64,000 nt of DNA from Rugalucina vietnamica (taxonomy: Eukaryota; Mollusca; Bivalvia; Lucinida; Lucinidae), in NCBI GenBank assembly GCA_964017185.1, contig OZ024869.1:53346761-53410760 (forward strand), read 5' to 3'. Below are positions 1-11,663 of this stretch, in pieces (the stretch's first letter is position 1; every line of letters begins with the position of its first letter). Below the pieces are notes generated by a model. The model was not told the origin of the DNA and made no database searches. It worked only from the letters and a program-made list of their open reading frames with translations. The position numbers and the translations under genes are program-made.

Positions 1-1640
1 CAAGAAATATTTGTCTTTTGACAACCTAGCTGAAACATCATTGACGTGAAATTTGTAGATAGGAAAAATAGAATTTTTAGGAACATCAACGGTCTAAATG
101 TGCAGAGACGGGTAGTTGTCTCGTTGAAGGGATTCTAATTGCTGGTCCATTTCGCAGTTTGTCGCCCGTCTGTCCGATGTAAAATTCTTGGCAGCCGTTG
201 CAGATTAAAACATGAAGAACATTTTGCACTGTACAGTCCATGTTTTCTTTCACGTGAAATGTTTTGTTCTGCAGGGTTATGGTTGATCCTTCAATTAAGT
301 GTTTATAAAGCCCACACCTGAGCTCATTACATTGGGATGATGACCTTTGCGGGTGATCTTAATGCATTAAATTCAGATTTTGTCAGCAGGCGCTTGAGGT
401 TTGGGAGTTGTGTTTTGCATTTCACAATTTTTGTTTCTCTTAATATGTTTACATGGTTTCGTCCGAAAATACTCATGTTGTTTTTGATAATACAAAATAC
501 CTCTTTGTTTTTAGGATTGTGAGTAGAAATAAAAGGTAGTTTATCTTCCGTTTCCTTATTGTTTACTTCCAGGGCAGAGACCTATAATTATCGCTCCCAT
601 AGACTCCCATTGTAATTTGCCCCAAAACAAGACTCATTCATACTCTTCACAACTCATAGTGGACCCCAACACATTCAGCAAACGAGAGACCGCCCCAGGC
701 CGTGTACAAGTGCAGCAAAAAGAGGGGGTTAGCCAGCATCCAAGGACGGTATTTTTCGCTGTTTAGGGACACCCCAAAATCGCTCAACAATGAAAAAATG
801 ATTATTCAAAAATCACAACATCCGCAATTTGGCCATTGTATGGCAAAACAGCAGCTGATTAAATCACTCAACACAGCAAAATATTAAAGAAATATTACAC
901 TATCATGTGACAAAAGACGGTTGATAGATCGCATTTATGACCAATGGTAGGGAGCGTTACATCTTAAATTTACCGCGGTAGATCTGCCCACACTTTGGGC
1001 CAATCGCTTGCAACGTTACAATTACTGATCTCTGTCCTCTAGGAGTTTGGCTCTTGGGATAGACATCTGCATTAATGACTTAGTTGGACATTTTGTTTGT
1101 ATAAGAGTATAAGACAATTCATTCAAGCGCGTTGTTAGTAAAGTCTCATCAGACACAGTTTTACATAGTCTTCTAGCTATAGAGAAAATGGTGTGTTAAT
1201 TTTTATGTGTTTAGGGTGGCAAGAATTGAAAATGAGATATTGCTTGGGATCAGTAACTTTATGAAAAATATCGGTAGAGACTGATGTTCCAGATTTCAAC
1301 ATCAGCACATCTAGAAAATGTAAAAATGTAGATTGATTAGTAGTTTGAATTGAAAATCTTTACGTAAGCTGTTCAATACATTTTCGAAGTAATTAAGATC
1401 CTGAAAAGGAAATGGTCAAATTGAAAAACAATCATCTAAAAATATTTTCCAGTTTTCCATTATATATTTTCCAAAATTGTGACCCTTTTCTAGTGCAATT
1501 CTGTTATACATGAGCTCTTATAAGTAGCCTAAAACCAGAGTTGCGTACGTTGGTGCTACCTTTGTCCCCATCACAGTGCCCTTCCGCTGGTTAAAAATGA
1601 TTCATTGTCTGCGAAGCTGATCGGCGCCTTTGTTTTCGCT
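1..1640 (-). mobile_element. Penelope-like retroelement relic (RT plus GIY-YIG), runs off left edge
   Basis: Broken reading frames on the minus strand give, in order, reverse-transcriptase pieces and a GIY-YIG nuclease. Near 1600-1530 the frame reads GTVMGTKVAPTYATLVLGYL, the Penelope-type RT segment. Near 1450-1425 it reads WKIFLDDCFSI, with the paired catalytic aspartates. From about 555 to 335 it reads LPFISTHNPKNKEVF and on through a connector. At about 290-130 it reads NVLHVLICNGCQEFYIGQTG, matching the core of the GIY-YIG domain that follows RT in canonical Penelope-like elements. Several stops and frame changes, plus an insertion at 575-1034, show the copy is dead. The frame around 1-80 still fits the end of the nuclease domain, so the element probably continues beyond the window. 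Confidence 0.8.
575..1034. mobile_element. Putative 460-bp inverted-repeat insertion inside the Penelope relic
   Basis: The left edge reads CAGAGACCTATAATTATC and the right edge, on the opposite strand, CAGAGATCAGTAATTGTA: an imperfect terminal inverted repeat. The Penelope-like reading is present on both sides and absent between. No coding frame of note. No clean target duplication was found. Confidence 0.5.
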
Positions 1641-1764
1641 ACACGAATAGTACAATTCCTCTTCTTCTTACATCCGAAAGTTCAAGCTTCACACCTTCTG
1701 TGATTGTACAGCCCGGTTTGTGTCGGACCAGGTCGGAACCCAAGTTGTTGGGGTTTTTCAGTCA
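1611..1764. repeat. Truncated copy of the TGAGCC/GGCTCA MITE family
   Basis: Starts abruptly inside the family's central palindrome (gcgaagctgatc) and continues through the cctttgttttcgctacac arm and the cggtttgtgtcggacc segment. The left half is missing. See the full copy at 7413-7645. Confidence 0.75.
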
Positions 1765-1789
1765 TGCACACAATCATAAACAATGTTAT

Positions 1790-2095
1790 GGTGGTGGTAA
1801 CATTACAAAAAAAGTATAAAAATGGCCAGGAACAAATGCAATCATAAACAAACATCAGTTTGAAACCCAAAGTGGAAATAACTAAAACCAACAAATAGGC
1901 AAAATACAACAAGAACATACGGTTATCCAAATGAGCAGCCATTACCCAAAATATGGTCACTATATGAACATAACAACAAGCCACACAAACCTGGGCCTTA
2001 CAAGAGAGTATGACGAAATAAGACAAAGGACAAATTATTATATATAAATAAGTATAATTATTAACTGTAACAATATTGACAAAAATGGAAACATT
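1790..2095. repeat. Interspersed repeat, uninterrupted copy (empty site for the 9.3 kb array)
   Basis: Similar to 9050-9293 joined to 10869-10990. Shared landmarks are ccaggaacaaa, gcaatcataaacaaacatca, caacaaataggcaa and ccacacaaacctgggcctta. At about 1981-2000 the sequence runs straight through the point where the other copy is split by the GGATATCC array. It ends at a poly-G tract near 2097. The open frame across it on the minus strand has no recognisable product. Confidence 0.7.
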
Positions 2096-2851
2096 GTGGG
2101 GGGGGGGGAGGAGGGGGGGGGGGAACCACCACGGACAATTTTTATTTTTTCTTCGCTGTGAGTGACCGAGTGTCGCAGTCTCGTTTGGATTTCTCCTGCT
2201 GTACTCACTCGCCATGTGTTTCCCGCGTGATAGGTTTCCTCGCAATTTGGTTGACATTTTCACGCCCTACCAACAGCTTAGGCCATATGGAGACGGGGCG
2301 CCGGTGTATAGTCTCACTCGAAGTATTTTAGAAGCCTGTGTTCAAACCGGAGACCCTTAGTTTACAAGGCGAATGGCTTGCCCACTACTGCAATTTTGTT
2401 TGGTATATTTCAGTGGTTAAATACACTCGATCCGAAAGCGAGGTTCTGGAAATTCCTGTTCAAGTTCCTAGTCACATTGCGTAGTTTTAACTATCTTTCT
2501 TTATTCTCTCTGTATATATATTTATATTTGATGTAAAGACTCTTTTAGGTCCACAAATGAAGGAAAACTTACTCAACGTAATAATAGTAATATAAGCACA
2601 GGAATTGATACATTTCTCAGTAAACCCAAACCTAGACCCCAAGAGGGAAAGAAAACAAAACCTGACAATGAACATGTTATCAGCAATTTTATTTAGTTTT
2701 ATAACATTACGAATGAAGAGCAAGATATGTTGACAGCTCTTTCCCAGCTAGGTGACTGTCTATTTGGCAAGCTTCGACAATATTCCAAAATGGTGCGAAC
2801 AATACAGTCAACAGGCTAAACAGTCTACATTAAGACAGAAAAATGAATTGT

Positions 2852-5059
2852 TTAAGACAACAGAGGTGTACTTTCAGTGGGAAACGTTCGACTGGGTACC
2901 ATACTCGGTACGACCGCTGTCTGTATTGACGCGTGCGGGGACGACGTCGATGGAAAACTTGAAACTGAGGATTCTTGCACTGAGGTTGAAATGCTTGAGC
3001 TTGAATTGTCCGAAGACTCTCTTATTGGCAACGCTTGAAATAGTTTTGGCCAGAAATATTTGTCATTTTTATTTAGGTAAACGTTAGTTTTGACATAATA
3101 TTTGAGCTCTTTGTCCATTAAATCTTGCTTTGGAGTCTCCAACATAATCATTATCAAATTCGCCCTTTTCTCTCTCAGTAATTTCATGTGGGCCTGTTTA
3201 AATTCCATTCTACACCACTCACTTTGTAGAAAATTGTTTGAAATCACGAGTAATGTCGTAAGACTCGATTCTATGTTTGTAATTATGTTCGATGCTATGG
3301 TCTTACCCACAGTGAAGTCCCTGTCATCCCTGCAAAGTTTGAAAGGTGGATCGTGGTTTTCCAGCTTCGGTATAAGTTCAGAGAATACAATGTCGTCGTC
3401 TAGACTGCTGTGGGAAAGAAAGATGTCATATTTTAGATTCGTTTTTACTTTGTTTTTGCAACAATGGATGTTGAACTTTGCTATAAAGAAGACTTGTATT
3501 CGCGTCCTGTTAATATACAAGACTAAGGGCACCATACCCAGAATGATAAAACCAACAAAAGCAAGGGCCAATATAAGGTTCAGTGGGACAGGTTTGAGGC
3601 AAACAAAGTTCGAGTCATTTGTGTCAACTATTGGTACACCTGTAGTTACGCATAAGATCTTGTCTTGGTTTGGAATTCGATCCTTATGCTTAAGAAGCCA
3701 TATCTTCAGCCATTTTGAGTGGCAGTCACATCGGAATTGGTTGCCATCAAGCGTCATCGACAATAAACGAGTGAAATTCATATTCTCCATTTGCCGTGGC
3801 AAATAACTTAGAAAATTGTCATTTATATACACTCTCTGGATCATATCGAGCTGGGGCACGATGTTTGGGTCTATTTCTCCCACTTTATTGTGTGATATGT
3901 CAAGCTCCGTTACATTCGTTAAGTATGGCCTGTGTTCTAATGCACTGAGATCGGAATTCACTATGTTTAAACGGATGTTTTTGAAGAGCGGAAGTTCCAG
4001 TGGCAGCCTGGTTGAATTATACGAATCCCCACAAGAAATTGTAACAAGAGGAAAACTGATTGTTTCTATACAAGAACATTCCTTAGGACACCGTTCCGAC
4101 ACTGAACAGTTAAAATCATGATCTTGGACGGAATACACTTTCATTCCTCGCAAAGACGGTGGGTCATAGCATGAAAATGAAAAAAGGGGGTTGTTAGGGT
4201 CCATATTGCGGAAAATGCGAAGCAGTAAAGAGATTTCATACATGGCACAGTCACAAATAAGAGGATTAAATCTAATGTCAAAGCCGCTATTCCACAAATT
4301 GTATAACTGCAAAATGTTTGTAATGTTAAGCATGCGTCTGTAATATGTAATATTTATGCGCGTGAAATTGTTATGCATGAGATCGAAACCGATTGTTTCG
4401 CTTTTGTTAATATCCATTATTGTCATATTTGCTTCATTCGTAAAATAGGAAATTTTGTTAAATGAAACATTAACAATTATAGTTATGTTATTATCGACCA
4501 TGGAAACCACACCTGAATCTAGCCATTCAAGATCATTGTACTGTGCATTTAACTTTCGAAACTTATTTAGCTTCTTGTTGAAAGCTCCAGGTTCTATTAG
4601 TTTCAAACTATTGTTAGCAATCGCTAATGTATGTAGGTTAGTGGAACAATCTAAACTCCCACTCTTGAGAATTTTTATATTATTGAAATTAACATTAATC
4701 TCTCTTAACAAACGGCATGTTTGGTTTGGAAACTTTAAATCCCGGAGTTCATTTTCGGAAAAATCGACGTTTTCGACGTGCTTTAGCATGTCGATTTCAT
4801 CTGGAATTCTGTCCATATGACTCCTTCTGAGTATCAGTGTTTTAGTTCTGTTATACCGCATAAAACAGTCCCGAATTTCCTCACGATCAATCTGTTCACA
4901 GTGAATGGATAAGGTAGTATTATCATACTCGCTCGGTTCACAAGAACAAAGATGGCTTTCCTCTCTCACCTCGCGACCTTTGCACCGGGCCAACATCGTT
5001 AAAATGTATATCACATAAATTACGTCACGGAGCATATCTTTCAAACGAAAGGTTGTCAA
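2852..5059 (-). CDS. Toll-like receptor, two cysteine clusters, intronless
   Basis: An intact 735-residue type I membrane receptor expected to sense ligands through its ectodomain and signal through a cytoplasmic TIR domain. Order: hydrophobic signal segment about 12-25; cysteine-rich N-flank about 38-65; leucine-rich repeats about 70-260; LRR C-flank about 265-320 (CDCAMYE); a second N-flank about 324-343 (CPKECSC); more LRRs; second C-flank about 443-488 (CDCHSKW); transmembrane segment about 491-515; TIR about 543-680. The internal CT/NT cysteine pair is the multiple-cysteine-cluster (protostome Toll) layout. TIR box 1 is YDIFLSHSS and box 3 FWPKLFQALP. Box 2 reads RDFTVG, so the usual BB-loop proline is valine. 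A serine-rich tail (about 682-735) ends in TPLLS. Start is the first in-frame ATG, just before the signal segment. A minus-strand AATAAA lies at 2688-2693. No stop or frameshift interrupts it. Confidence 0.95.
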   Translation of the reverse strand: MTTFRLKDMLRDVIYVIYILTMLARCKGREVREESHLCSCEPSEYDNTTLSIHCEQIDREEIRDCFMRYNRTKTLILRRSHMDRIPDEIDMLKHVENVDFSENELRDLKFPNQTCRLLREINVNFNNIKILKSGSLDCSTNLHTLAIANNSLKLIEPGAFNKKLNKFRKLNAQYNDLEWLDSGVVSMVDNNITIIVNVSFNKISYFTNEANMTIMDINKSETIGFDLMHNNFTRINITYYRRMLNITNILQLYNLWNSGFDIRFNPLICDCAMYEISLLLRIFRNMDPNNPLFSFSCYDPPSLRGMKVYSVQDHDFNCSVSERCPKECSCIETISFPLVTISCGDSYNSTRLPLELPLFKNIRLNIVNSDLSALEHRPYLTNVTELDISHNKVGEIDPNIVPQLDMIQRVYINDNFLSYLPRQMENMNFTRLLSMTLDGNQFRCDCHSKWLKIWLLKHKDRIPNQDKILCVTTGVPIVDTNDSNFVCLKPVPLNLILALAFVGFIILGMVPLVLYINRTRIQVFFIAKFNIHCCKNKVKTNLKYDIFLSHSSLDDDIVFSELIPKLENHDPPFKLCRDDRDFTVGKTIASNIITNIESSLTTLLVISNNFLQSEWCRMEFKQAHMKLLREKRANLIMIMLETPKQDLMDKELKYYVKTNVYLNKNDKYFWPKLFQALPIRESSDNSSSSISTSVQESSVSSFPSTSSPHASIQTAVVPSMVPSRTFPTESTPLLS

Positions 5060-6447
5060 ACGTTCTTTTCAAGTATCTGTGAACAGATCTATCAGCTTTT
5101 ATCACACGTGGTATACTGTCGAATTATGTTCCCTGCGGCACAGCAAAACTGATCCTTTGTATTCTTGCTTTCTCCATGACCCCCACAAACCATTTCTCTT
5201 GGTGTTTCTGAAAACAATATCATATTGTGCGATTACGTGTATACGATCTGCATTTGAGCCGCATTGGTACAGTACATGTATACCAAATCAATCTTGATCT
5301 TGGTCAGGAACATTGGTATAAATCAGTTAAATTCATTTGCAATAGTTTTTTGGGGAAAAAAATATGTACGATTTTCTTGGAATGACCCAGAAAGGGCCCG
5401 GAATTACAATGTTCCTTCAAGGTAAAGGAAGATCTTAGTTAAGGTGAAGAATTTCAGCATCCAAAAACATGCATTTAAAACATACTAAAATAATACTTCT
5501 CGGTTTTATTATGTAACTGACATTTTATTATAGTTGTATGCTTTTGTAAAAACGATTCTTTATTTAAGGGTAATTTAAAATTATCGTGTCAAAATTTTGG
5601 AATTTGGTGGGTCTTATAGGAAGCATTGTGATTCAGGGCCCAGGGGTACAATAGATACTCATTTTTGGTGCATCATGTAAAATTAAAACCGAGTCTAGAT
5701 ATTTTTGCATACAATTTGTACAGCTTCTGATTTATCATGCGGTACGGTTGCACACGGTGAGAATATTTTTAACACGAGATTTCTCTAAATTTTTATGAAA
5801 TAAATGTTAAACATGTGAACACTGACTTTTTCCATTCAAATGTGCAAAACGATAACAACTATATAAGCCGAGTGCAGCCACAATCAGGAAAACATTTCCA
5901 TGAAAAGTATACCCCCTTGAACCCCACCTTTATATAGCAAATCTGGGGTATGCAGGGGTATACCTATTTTTCTTCTTATTGCTCCAAAACATAGATTGTG
6001 GGTACTCGTAAGGCGGTTCTAACGTGTACCCACAATCTATGTTTTGAGAAAAAATAAGAAAAAAAAATCCAATGAATTTTCAATTTTTACAAATGAAAAA
6101 AAAAAAAAAAATCTCTGTATATTGCATGGGCGTGTTTTGTAATTACAATTTCAGCAATTCAAGCATTGTTTGAATTGATGCTTAACGCCCCAGTCAACAG
6201 TTATGGTCATGTCGGGACGTACAGTTTAACAGCAAAATGTTGAATTGCCAAAGCCCCTATCTCACTGGAATGCGACAACTGGAGACTAGTTGCGCATTTT
6301 CCCTGTGCGGTTGCAGAGACTAAAACCTTAAAGTATCGCTGGGTGCAACACTATTTCAACACTGTGACGATACTTACAAATCGGGCATTTTACATTCCAC
6401 AGCACGAATTATTAATCCGGCGATCCCGTTATACGACTATACAATTT
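5060..6447. other. Upstream side of the receptor gene; no further gene seen
   Basis: AT-rich. Should hold the receptor promoter at its left end, but no confident TATA or initiator can be assigned. Contains the hairpin repeat at 5971-6062. The short open frames here have no recognisable features. Confidence 0.5.
5971..6062. repeat. Hairpin repeat, first of three copies
   Basis: ccaaaacatagattgtgggta is answered by tacccacaatctatgttttg about 28 bases later, and the AT-rich flanks also pair (ttcttatt / aataagaa). Related copies at 16722-16790 and 23502-23560 share this core and flanking stretches containing gggtata and aaccccac. A small fold-back element family. Confidence 0.7.
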
Positions 6448-6661
6448 GGGCCCAGTTGTTCAAAACTAACGACGTCGTTAGTTAACGTTTCGTTAAAATT
6501 TCAAACATTAATATTTCAAATACACTGTTACTTTTTGTTGAAAAAATGTGAGAATCCTTTGCTCACATTTTTTCAACAAAATGTTACTTTAGCTGATATT
6601 TGCTTAACAAATTTATGTCTTAACGATATCGTTAAGCTAACGATGCTTTGAACAACTGGGT
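6448..6661. mobile_element. Fold-back MITE with internal perfect hairpin
   Basis: Ends are CCCAGTTGTTCAAA at the left and TTTGAACAACTGGG at the right, followed inward by taacgacgtcgtta and taacgatatcgtta self-complementary blocks. In the middle, at about 6536-6582, ttgaaaaaatgtgag pairs with ctcacattttttcaa around a short loop. Non-coding. Confidence 0.75.
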
Positions 6662-7412
6662 CTTGATTGCTAGAATTCTAATTTTAATGCTACCTAACAG
6701 CATTTCGCAATCGCCAGCTTACCGTTTTATTTGTTTCCTAACGCTTAAATTTAATATTCTTCCGCAATTTGACAATAACAACATTCCACACTCAAACGGT
6801 TTATGAAACTAACCCATAACATTTTAATATATAGACTGTAACAGTAGACATCATATACTGGTCAAAAGAAATAACGCACTGTGACTTAGAGAGAGGAATT
6901 TCATATTGTGAATGCTAAAAACGGACAAATCAGTTGTATGAGAATGGTTTTCGTGTGGTTAAGGTCAATAAATCGACAGTTCCCTTTGCAGATCATAAGA
7001 CCGATCATGCAAATACTCGTGTGAAAGTGGGTGAGTGACGTGGCTTGCATGTATGCGGAAGAGTATGGGGCTCCGGAGCGACAGGTATTGGGTTTAACAC
7101 CTACGGTACCTCTGTCATATAGAGTCCTTGGGCAAGACTTTAAGCTCTCCATAGTACATGTAGTCCAGTTAAACATCTAGGATGTGGTGGCTCCGTCTCG
7201 ACCATGAGGATGGAAAAATAAGTGTCTTAATCACATCGTAACCAAACTAAAATTTTCGTTGAGCGTGAACTTGGCTGTTTCCATGCAAATGGTTAGTATG
7301 CTATATAGGAAATGTTGATTCGCAAGTTTTTAGGTGTGGCAAGATAATGCAACATTATTATGGGGCGTTGCTTTTTATGTCAGTATTAACGCTTGAAATA
7401 CCTATTAACATA
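6662..7412. other. No gene recognised
   Basis: Unique-looking AT-rich sequence between two MITEs. The 91-codon minus-strand frame at 6901-7176 shows no domain, signal or homologue that I recognise. Confidence 0.5.
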
Positions 7413-7645
7413 TGAGCCACCTTGTCAGAAAACCAACCAACCACCAACCATCTGCATATGCGAAAACAAAGACGCAGATCAGCTTCGCGGTCACCGCGAA
7501 GCTGATCAGCGCCTTTGTTTTCGCTACTAGGATAGTACAATTCCTCCTCTGCTTAACTCCAAAATTTCAACCTTCTAGCCTGCTTCTGTAGCTGTACAGC
7601 CCGGTTTGTGTCGGACCTGTTCGGATTTTCCCACGTGGTGGCTCA
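7413..7645. mobile_element. MITE of the TGAGCC/GGCTCA family, TA target duplication
   Basis: Begins TGAGCC and ends GGCTCA, with TA on both sides (7411-7412, 7646-7647). Inside, gcagatcagcttcgcggt meets accgcgaagctgatc as a near-perfect central palindrome, extended by gcgaaaacaaag and ctttgttttcgc. The unpaired right half contains gatagtacaattcctc and ccggtttgtgtcggacc. Best full-length reference for the family in this window. Confidence 0.85.
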
Positions 7646-8441
7646 TATGTATAGCCACGTGTGAATCAGCGCCCAAAATAAACTTTCTACCGATATAGTG
7701 TAGGCTGTAAGGTTAGCCATGTTGGCTTACCATCCGTCTGAAGATACTGGCCCGCAAGCAGAATTTGGCTTGTCCCACATATCTTGTGTGGGGTTTAAGC
7801 CCAAACTAAGCACAACAATGAGATTATGGAAAAATGTATTTTTAGTAATCAACATTTTTAAGTGTTTGCAACATTTCAGCATCATCAAAAGCAGGTGAAT
7901 AGGGCCCCCATGGGCATAACGCATCATATGTGACATCTCACAAAATGATTTTTTTAAATCTTAAAATTACTCTACCTTTACTCAAGTATAGTCATATGAA
8001 GGGTGTGTGAAGAGTAACCACTTGAACCCTAAAAGTTGGTAAAACTTCACATGGTCTCATCATTGACACAATTTATCTTCTAAGCATCATGCCACATAAA
8101 CTTGACTTCAAGGTATCGTGGTTTAACGTCCAAGTCAATGATGCTGGGATGGCGTTACCGCTTATAATAATTCCCGGGTTGGAGTTACCGCCTAATAATT
8201 CATGGGTATTTATCAGTGCAACCGGTAACCAATATGTTTTACTGTACCAGTGGGAATTCCAGTGTGTGTGGGGCCGGGTGGGGGGGGGGGGGGAGTTGAG
8301 CTCCGTCATTATTCTTAAATATTTACTAACTAACTTTACTTCTTAATCTCTACCTGGTATGGGTCAATCCATAATCCTCCTGCCTAATCACGTTATATAA
8401 TCTCCTTTCTAGGCATGCTGCCATGTGAATAAAACAGCATT
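7646..8441. other. No gene recognised
   Basis: Contains a G-run at 8280-8292 and an inverted arrangement of short open frames without recognisable products. Nothing here supports a gene. Confidence 0.5.
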
Positions 8442-8669
8442 TGAGCCTGTGCGTGAGAAAACCGATAATTTGGGATTCCGACCAGATCTGACACAAACCG
8501 ACCTGTACGGTCACAGAAGCAGGCTAAATTTCGGATTTAAGAAGAAGAGGAAATGTACTATCTGTGAAGCGAAAACAAAGGCACTGATCAGCTGTGCAGT
8601 TACTGCACAGCTGATCTGCGCACTTGTTTTTGCCTATGCAGATTGTTGATTTTCTCATGCAACGGCTCA
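8442..8669. mobile_element. MITE of the TGAGCC/GGCTCA family, opposite orientation, TT duplication
   Basis: Same layout as 7413-7645 but inverted: the cggatttaagaagaagagg segment comes first and the palindrome last. TT flanks both ends (8440-8441, 8670-8671). The centre is gatcagctgtgcagt/actgcacagctgatc, a compensated variant of the palindrome. Confidence 0.8.
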
Positions 8670-9049
8670 TTTAATTTAAAAAGGTAAAAGCTTTCAAATG
8701 AGCAATGGCATGAGATAACTTGTTTGCCAAAAACAAAAAAAAAAAAAAAAACAAAAAAAAAAAAAAAAAAAAGTTTTAATGTAACTTGGATTCTCCTACA
8801 AAGATAGCAAAATTCCATTACTCCAGTCATAAATCTTAACCTCAAGTTTCTAGAACTTTTTCTTCTATGGCTTTACATTTTATCTTGAATAAAGCCTGTG
8901 AAAAATATTGAGCAGGGCAGGTTTTTTTACAATAAGAAGTCAAAAATCCCCTGTTTCTTACACAGGACTCGAAAAAATCCCCATGTTAAAGGCATGATCA
9001 CCTTAAAGAGAAATAGCCGGGGTTACTAACACAACATAAACAATGGTAC

Positions 9050-10990
9050 CCATACAAAATTATTAAAATCATGAATAGCCAGGAACAAAAGCAATCATAA
9101 ACAAACATCAGACCCTGAAACCCGAAGGGGAAATCACTAAACCAACAAATAGGCAAGATACAAGAAGAACATGTGGTCAACCAAAGGACCAGCCACTTCC
9201 CAAAAGATGGTCTTTCTATGAACATTCATAATAAACAGACATCAAAAAATCTGAAACCAAAAACAAAACAAATCAGCAAGCCACACAAACCTGTATGGGA
9301 TGCCGTTTTACTATTCCTTATTTATGGATATCCATAATTCCTTTATGAATATTCATACTTCATTTATGGATATCCTAAATTGAATTAAGGATATCCTAAA
9401 ATAATTATGGATATCCTAAATCATTTGATGATATCCATAAATGAATTATGGATATTCAAAAATGAATATAGGATAACAAAAAATGAATTTAGGATATCCA
9501 TAAATACATTTAAGGATATCCAAAAATCATGCTGAATTAAGGATATCCATAATCCATAATTCGATTTTAGGATATCCTAAATTCGAATTATGGGTATCAT
9601 TTAAGCAGCTTATTTAAGAAAATCCTTTGATGTATTTAAAGACATTCAAAAATAGTCTTGAATTTAGGATATTCATAATCTGAATTAAGGATATCCATAA
9701 TTCGAATTTAGGATATCCATGCATAGGCTGATTTAAGGATATCCATAATTTGATTTAAGGATATCCTAAATTCATTTTTGAAAAATCTCCCTATTTTAGG
9801 CTATCCATAAATTATGAGGCGTCATTTTACTTTTTGTTTTATTAATAGATATCCAAAAATCATTTATGTATGGGGTGCCATTTTACTATATGGATATCCA
9901 TAATTCATTTATGCATATCCATAATTCATTAATGGATATCCATAATTATTTATGGATATCCTAAATTGAATTAAGGATATCCTAAAATAATTATGGATAT
10001 CCTAAATCATTTGAGGATATCCATAAATGAATTATGGATATCCAAAAACGAATATAGGATATCCATAAATGAATTTAGGATATCCATAAATTCATTTAAG
10101 GATATCTTAAAATACATTTTCGGACATCCAAAAAAATCATGATTGATTAAATGTATTTATGGATATCCAAAAATAGTCTTGAATTTAGGATATCCATAAT
10201 TCGAATTAAGGATATCCCTATTTCGAATTTAATATATCCATAAATAGGCTGATTTAAGGATATCCATAATTCTATTGAAGTATAATGTAAATTCATTTTT
10301 GAACATCTTTCCTATTTCTTTTATATAATTTTCTTGTGATTTATGAATATCCTAAAATACAACCCTATTTTAGGATATCCATAATTCGATTTAAAAATAT
10401 CCATAATGGATATTTGTCCTATTTAAGGATATCTTTAAATCGAGTTATGGATACCCTTAAATAAGGTTGTATTTCAGGATATCCATAATTCATTTAAGGA
10501 TATCCTAAAATCAATTTATGGATATCCATAATTCAACCAAATTAAGGCTATCCATAAATCGATTGAAGGATATCCTTAAATGAATTATGGATATCCTTAA
10601 TTCATTTATGGATATCCAAAAATGATTTATGGATATCCTAAAATGAATTATGGATATCCGTTAATAGGGAACAAATAGTAAAACGACACCCCATATTTAT
10701 GGACAGCCATTATTCATTTATGGATATCCAAAACTGAAATAAGGATTTCCTAAAATAACTATGAATATCCTTTATTCATATATGGATATCCAAAAATGAT
10801 TTATGGATATCCTAAAATGAACTATGGATATCCATAAATAGGGAATAAATAGAAAAACAGCTTCTCATAAACCTGGGCCTTAGAAGAGAAGTTTCAATAG
10901 GTTCAACAATGGTATCCCTACAAGTATGGCTAAATAAGACAAAGAACCAGGTTATATTATATAAATAATTATAATTTCTAACTGTAACAT
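9050..10990. repeat. Interspersed repeat split by a fold-back array
   Basis: The halves 9050-9293 and 10869-10990 together match the uninterrupted copy at 1790-2095. The break is exactly in ccacacaaacctgggcctta, where the array lies between two copies of aaacctg. Confidence 0.7.
9294..10868. mobile_element. GGATATCC fold-back array with inverted ends (about 1.6 kb)
   Basis: Dozens of degenerate units of about 20-30 bases, each built on the self-complementary GGATATCC with ataaattc or tgaatta spacers. The outer ends are inverted copies: tatgggatgccgttttacta at the left, and the reverse complement of tagaaaaacagcttctcata at the right. Similar terminal motifs recur inside near 9867 and 10660-10690 (gtaaaacgacaccccatat), suggesting nested or concatenated units. 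The flanks share aaacctg (9287-9293, 10869-10875), and the related repeat at 1790-2095 provides an uninterrupted site. No coding frame. Confidence 0.8.
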
Positions 10991-11444
10991 TATTGATATA
11001 ACAAAAAATTGCAACATTGTTGTTCCATATGGTTTATAAAAAAAAAATCATGATGACTATCTTGCTTGTTATCATATACTACATGTGTACTACCTTGCTT
11101 GTGACATACATGTATCATGTATTAAAGCAACTGCATGCAATATAACAATGTACTGCGATTTTACAACTGTGTAAATCATGTAAATGACACTTTTATCACC
11201 AAACTTGAATAAATTTCCTAGTATTGGGCAAAACTTACCATATAGCAGTTACTGCTGATTGGTGGTACACATAACCAGTATTTTCTACTGCAACTATTCT
11301 TGCATCTATATTTTGAGCAACAATAAAAGACAATAATACATTTTCATGCACGAGTAGTCTTTTTTTTCAGCCAAACAATGACAGAATATGGCATATAATA
11401 CCACAAATATCAATGGAATCAAGAAATGACTGTATACATGTAAA
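10991..11444. other. No gene recognised
   Basis: AT-rich spacer after the split repeat. No domain-bearing frame. Confidence 0.4.
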
Positions 11445-11663
11445 TGAGCTGCAGCATGAGAAAACCAGATTTTTGCCTACGCAAAAACAAAGGTGCTGCC
11501 TAGCTGTAACTGCCCAGCTGATCAGTGCTTTGTTTTTATTACACAGATATAGTACAATACCTCCTCTACTTATACCTCTAGCTTTCTATGGTGGATGTAT
11601 AGGCTGGTTTGTGTCAAACCTGGTCAGAAATCCCAAAGGCAGGGTTTCTTGTGTCGTGCCTCA
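11445..11663. mobile_element. Diverged MITE of the TGAGCC/GGCTCA family
   Basis: Starts tgagctgcagcatgagaaaacc and ends gtcgtgcctca, with cgcaaaaacaaaggtgctgcc and atcagtgctttgttttta arms. The central palindrome is partly lost. The flanking dinucleotides do not match, unlike most other copies. Confidence 0.65.

Noticed and set aside
1682-2263. 193-codon minus-strand frame with membrane-like stretches
   Set aside because: It runs across a MITE fragment, an interspersed repeat and a poly-G tract. The hydrophobic runs come from AT-rich repeat sequence.
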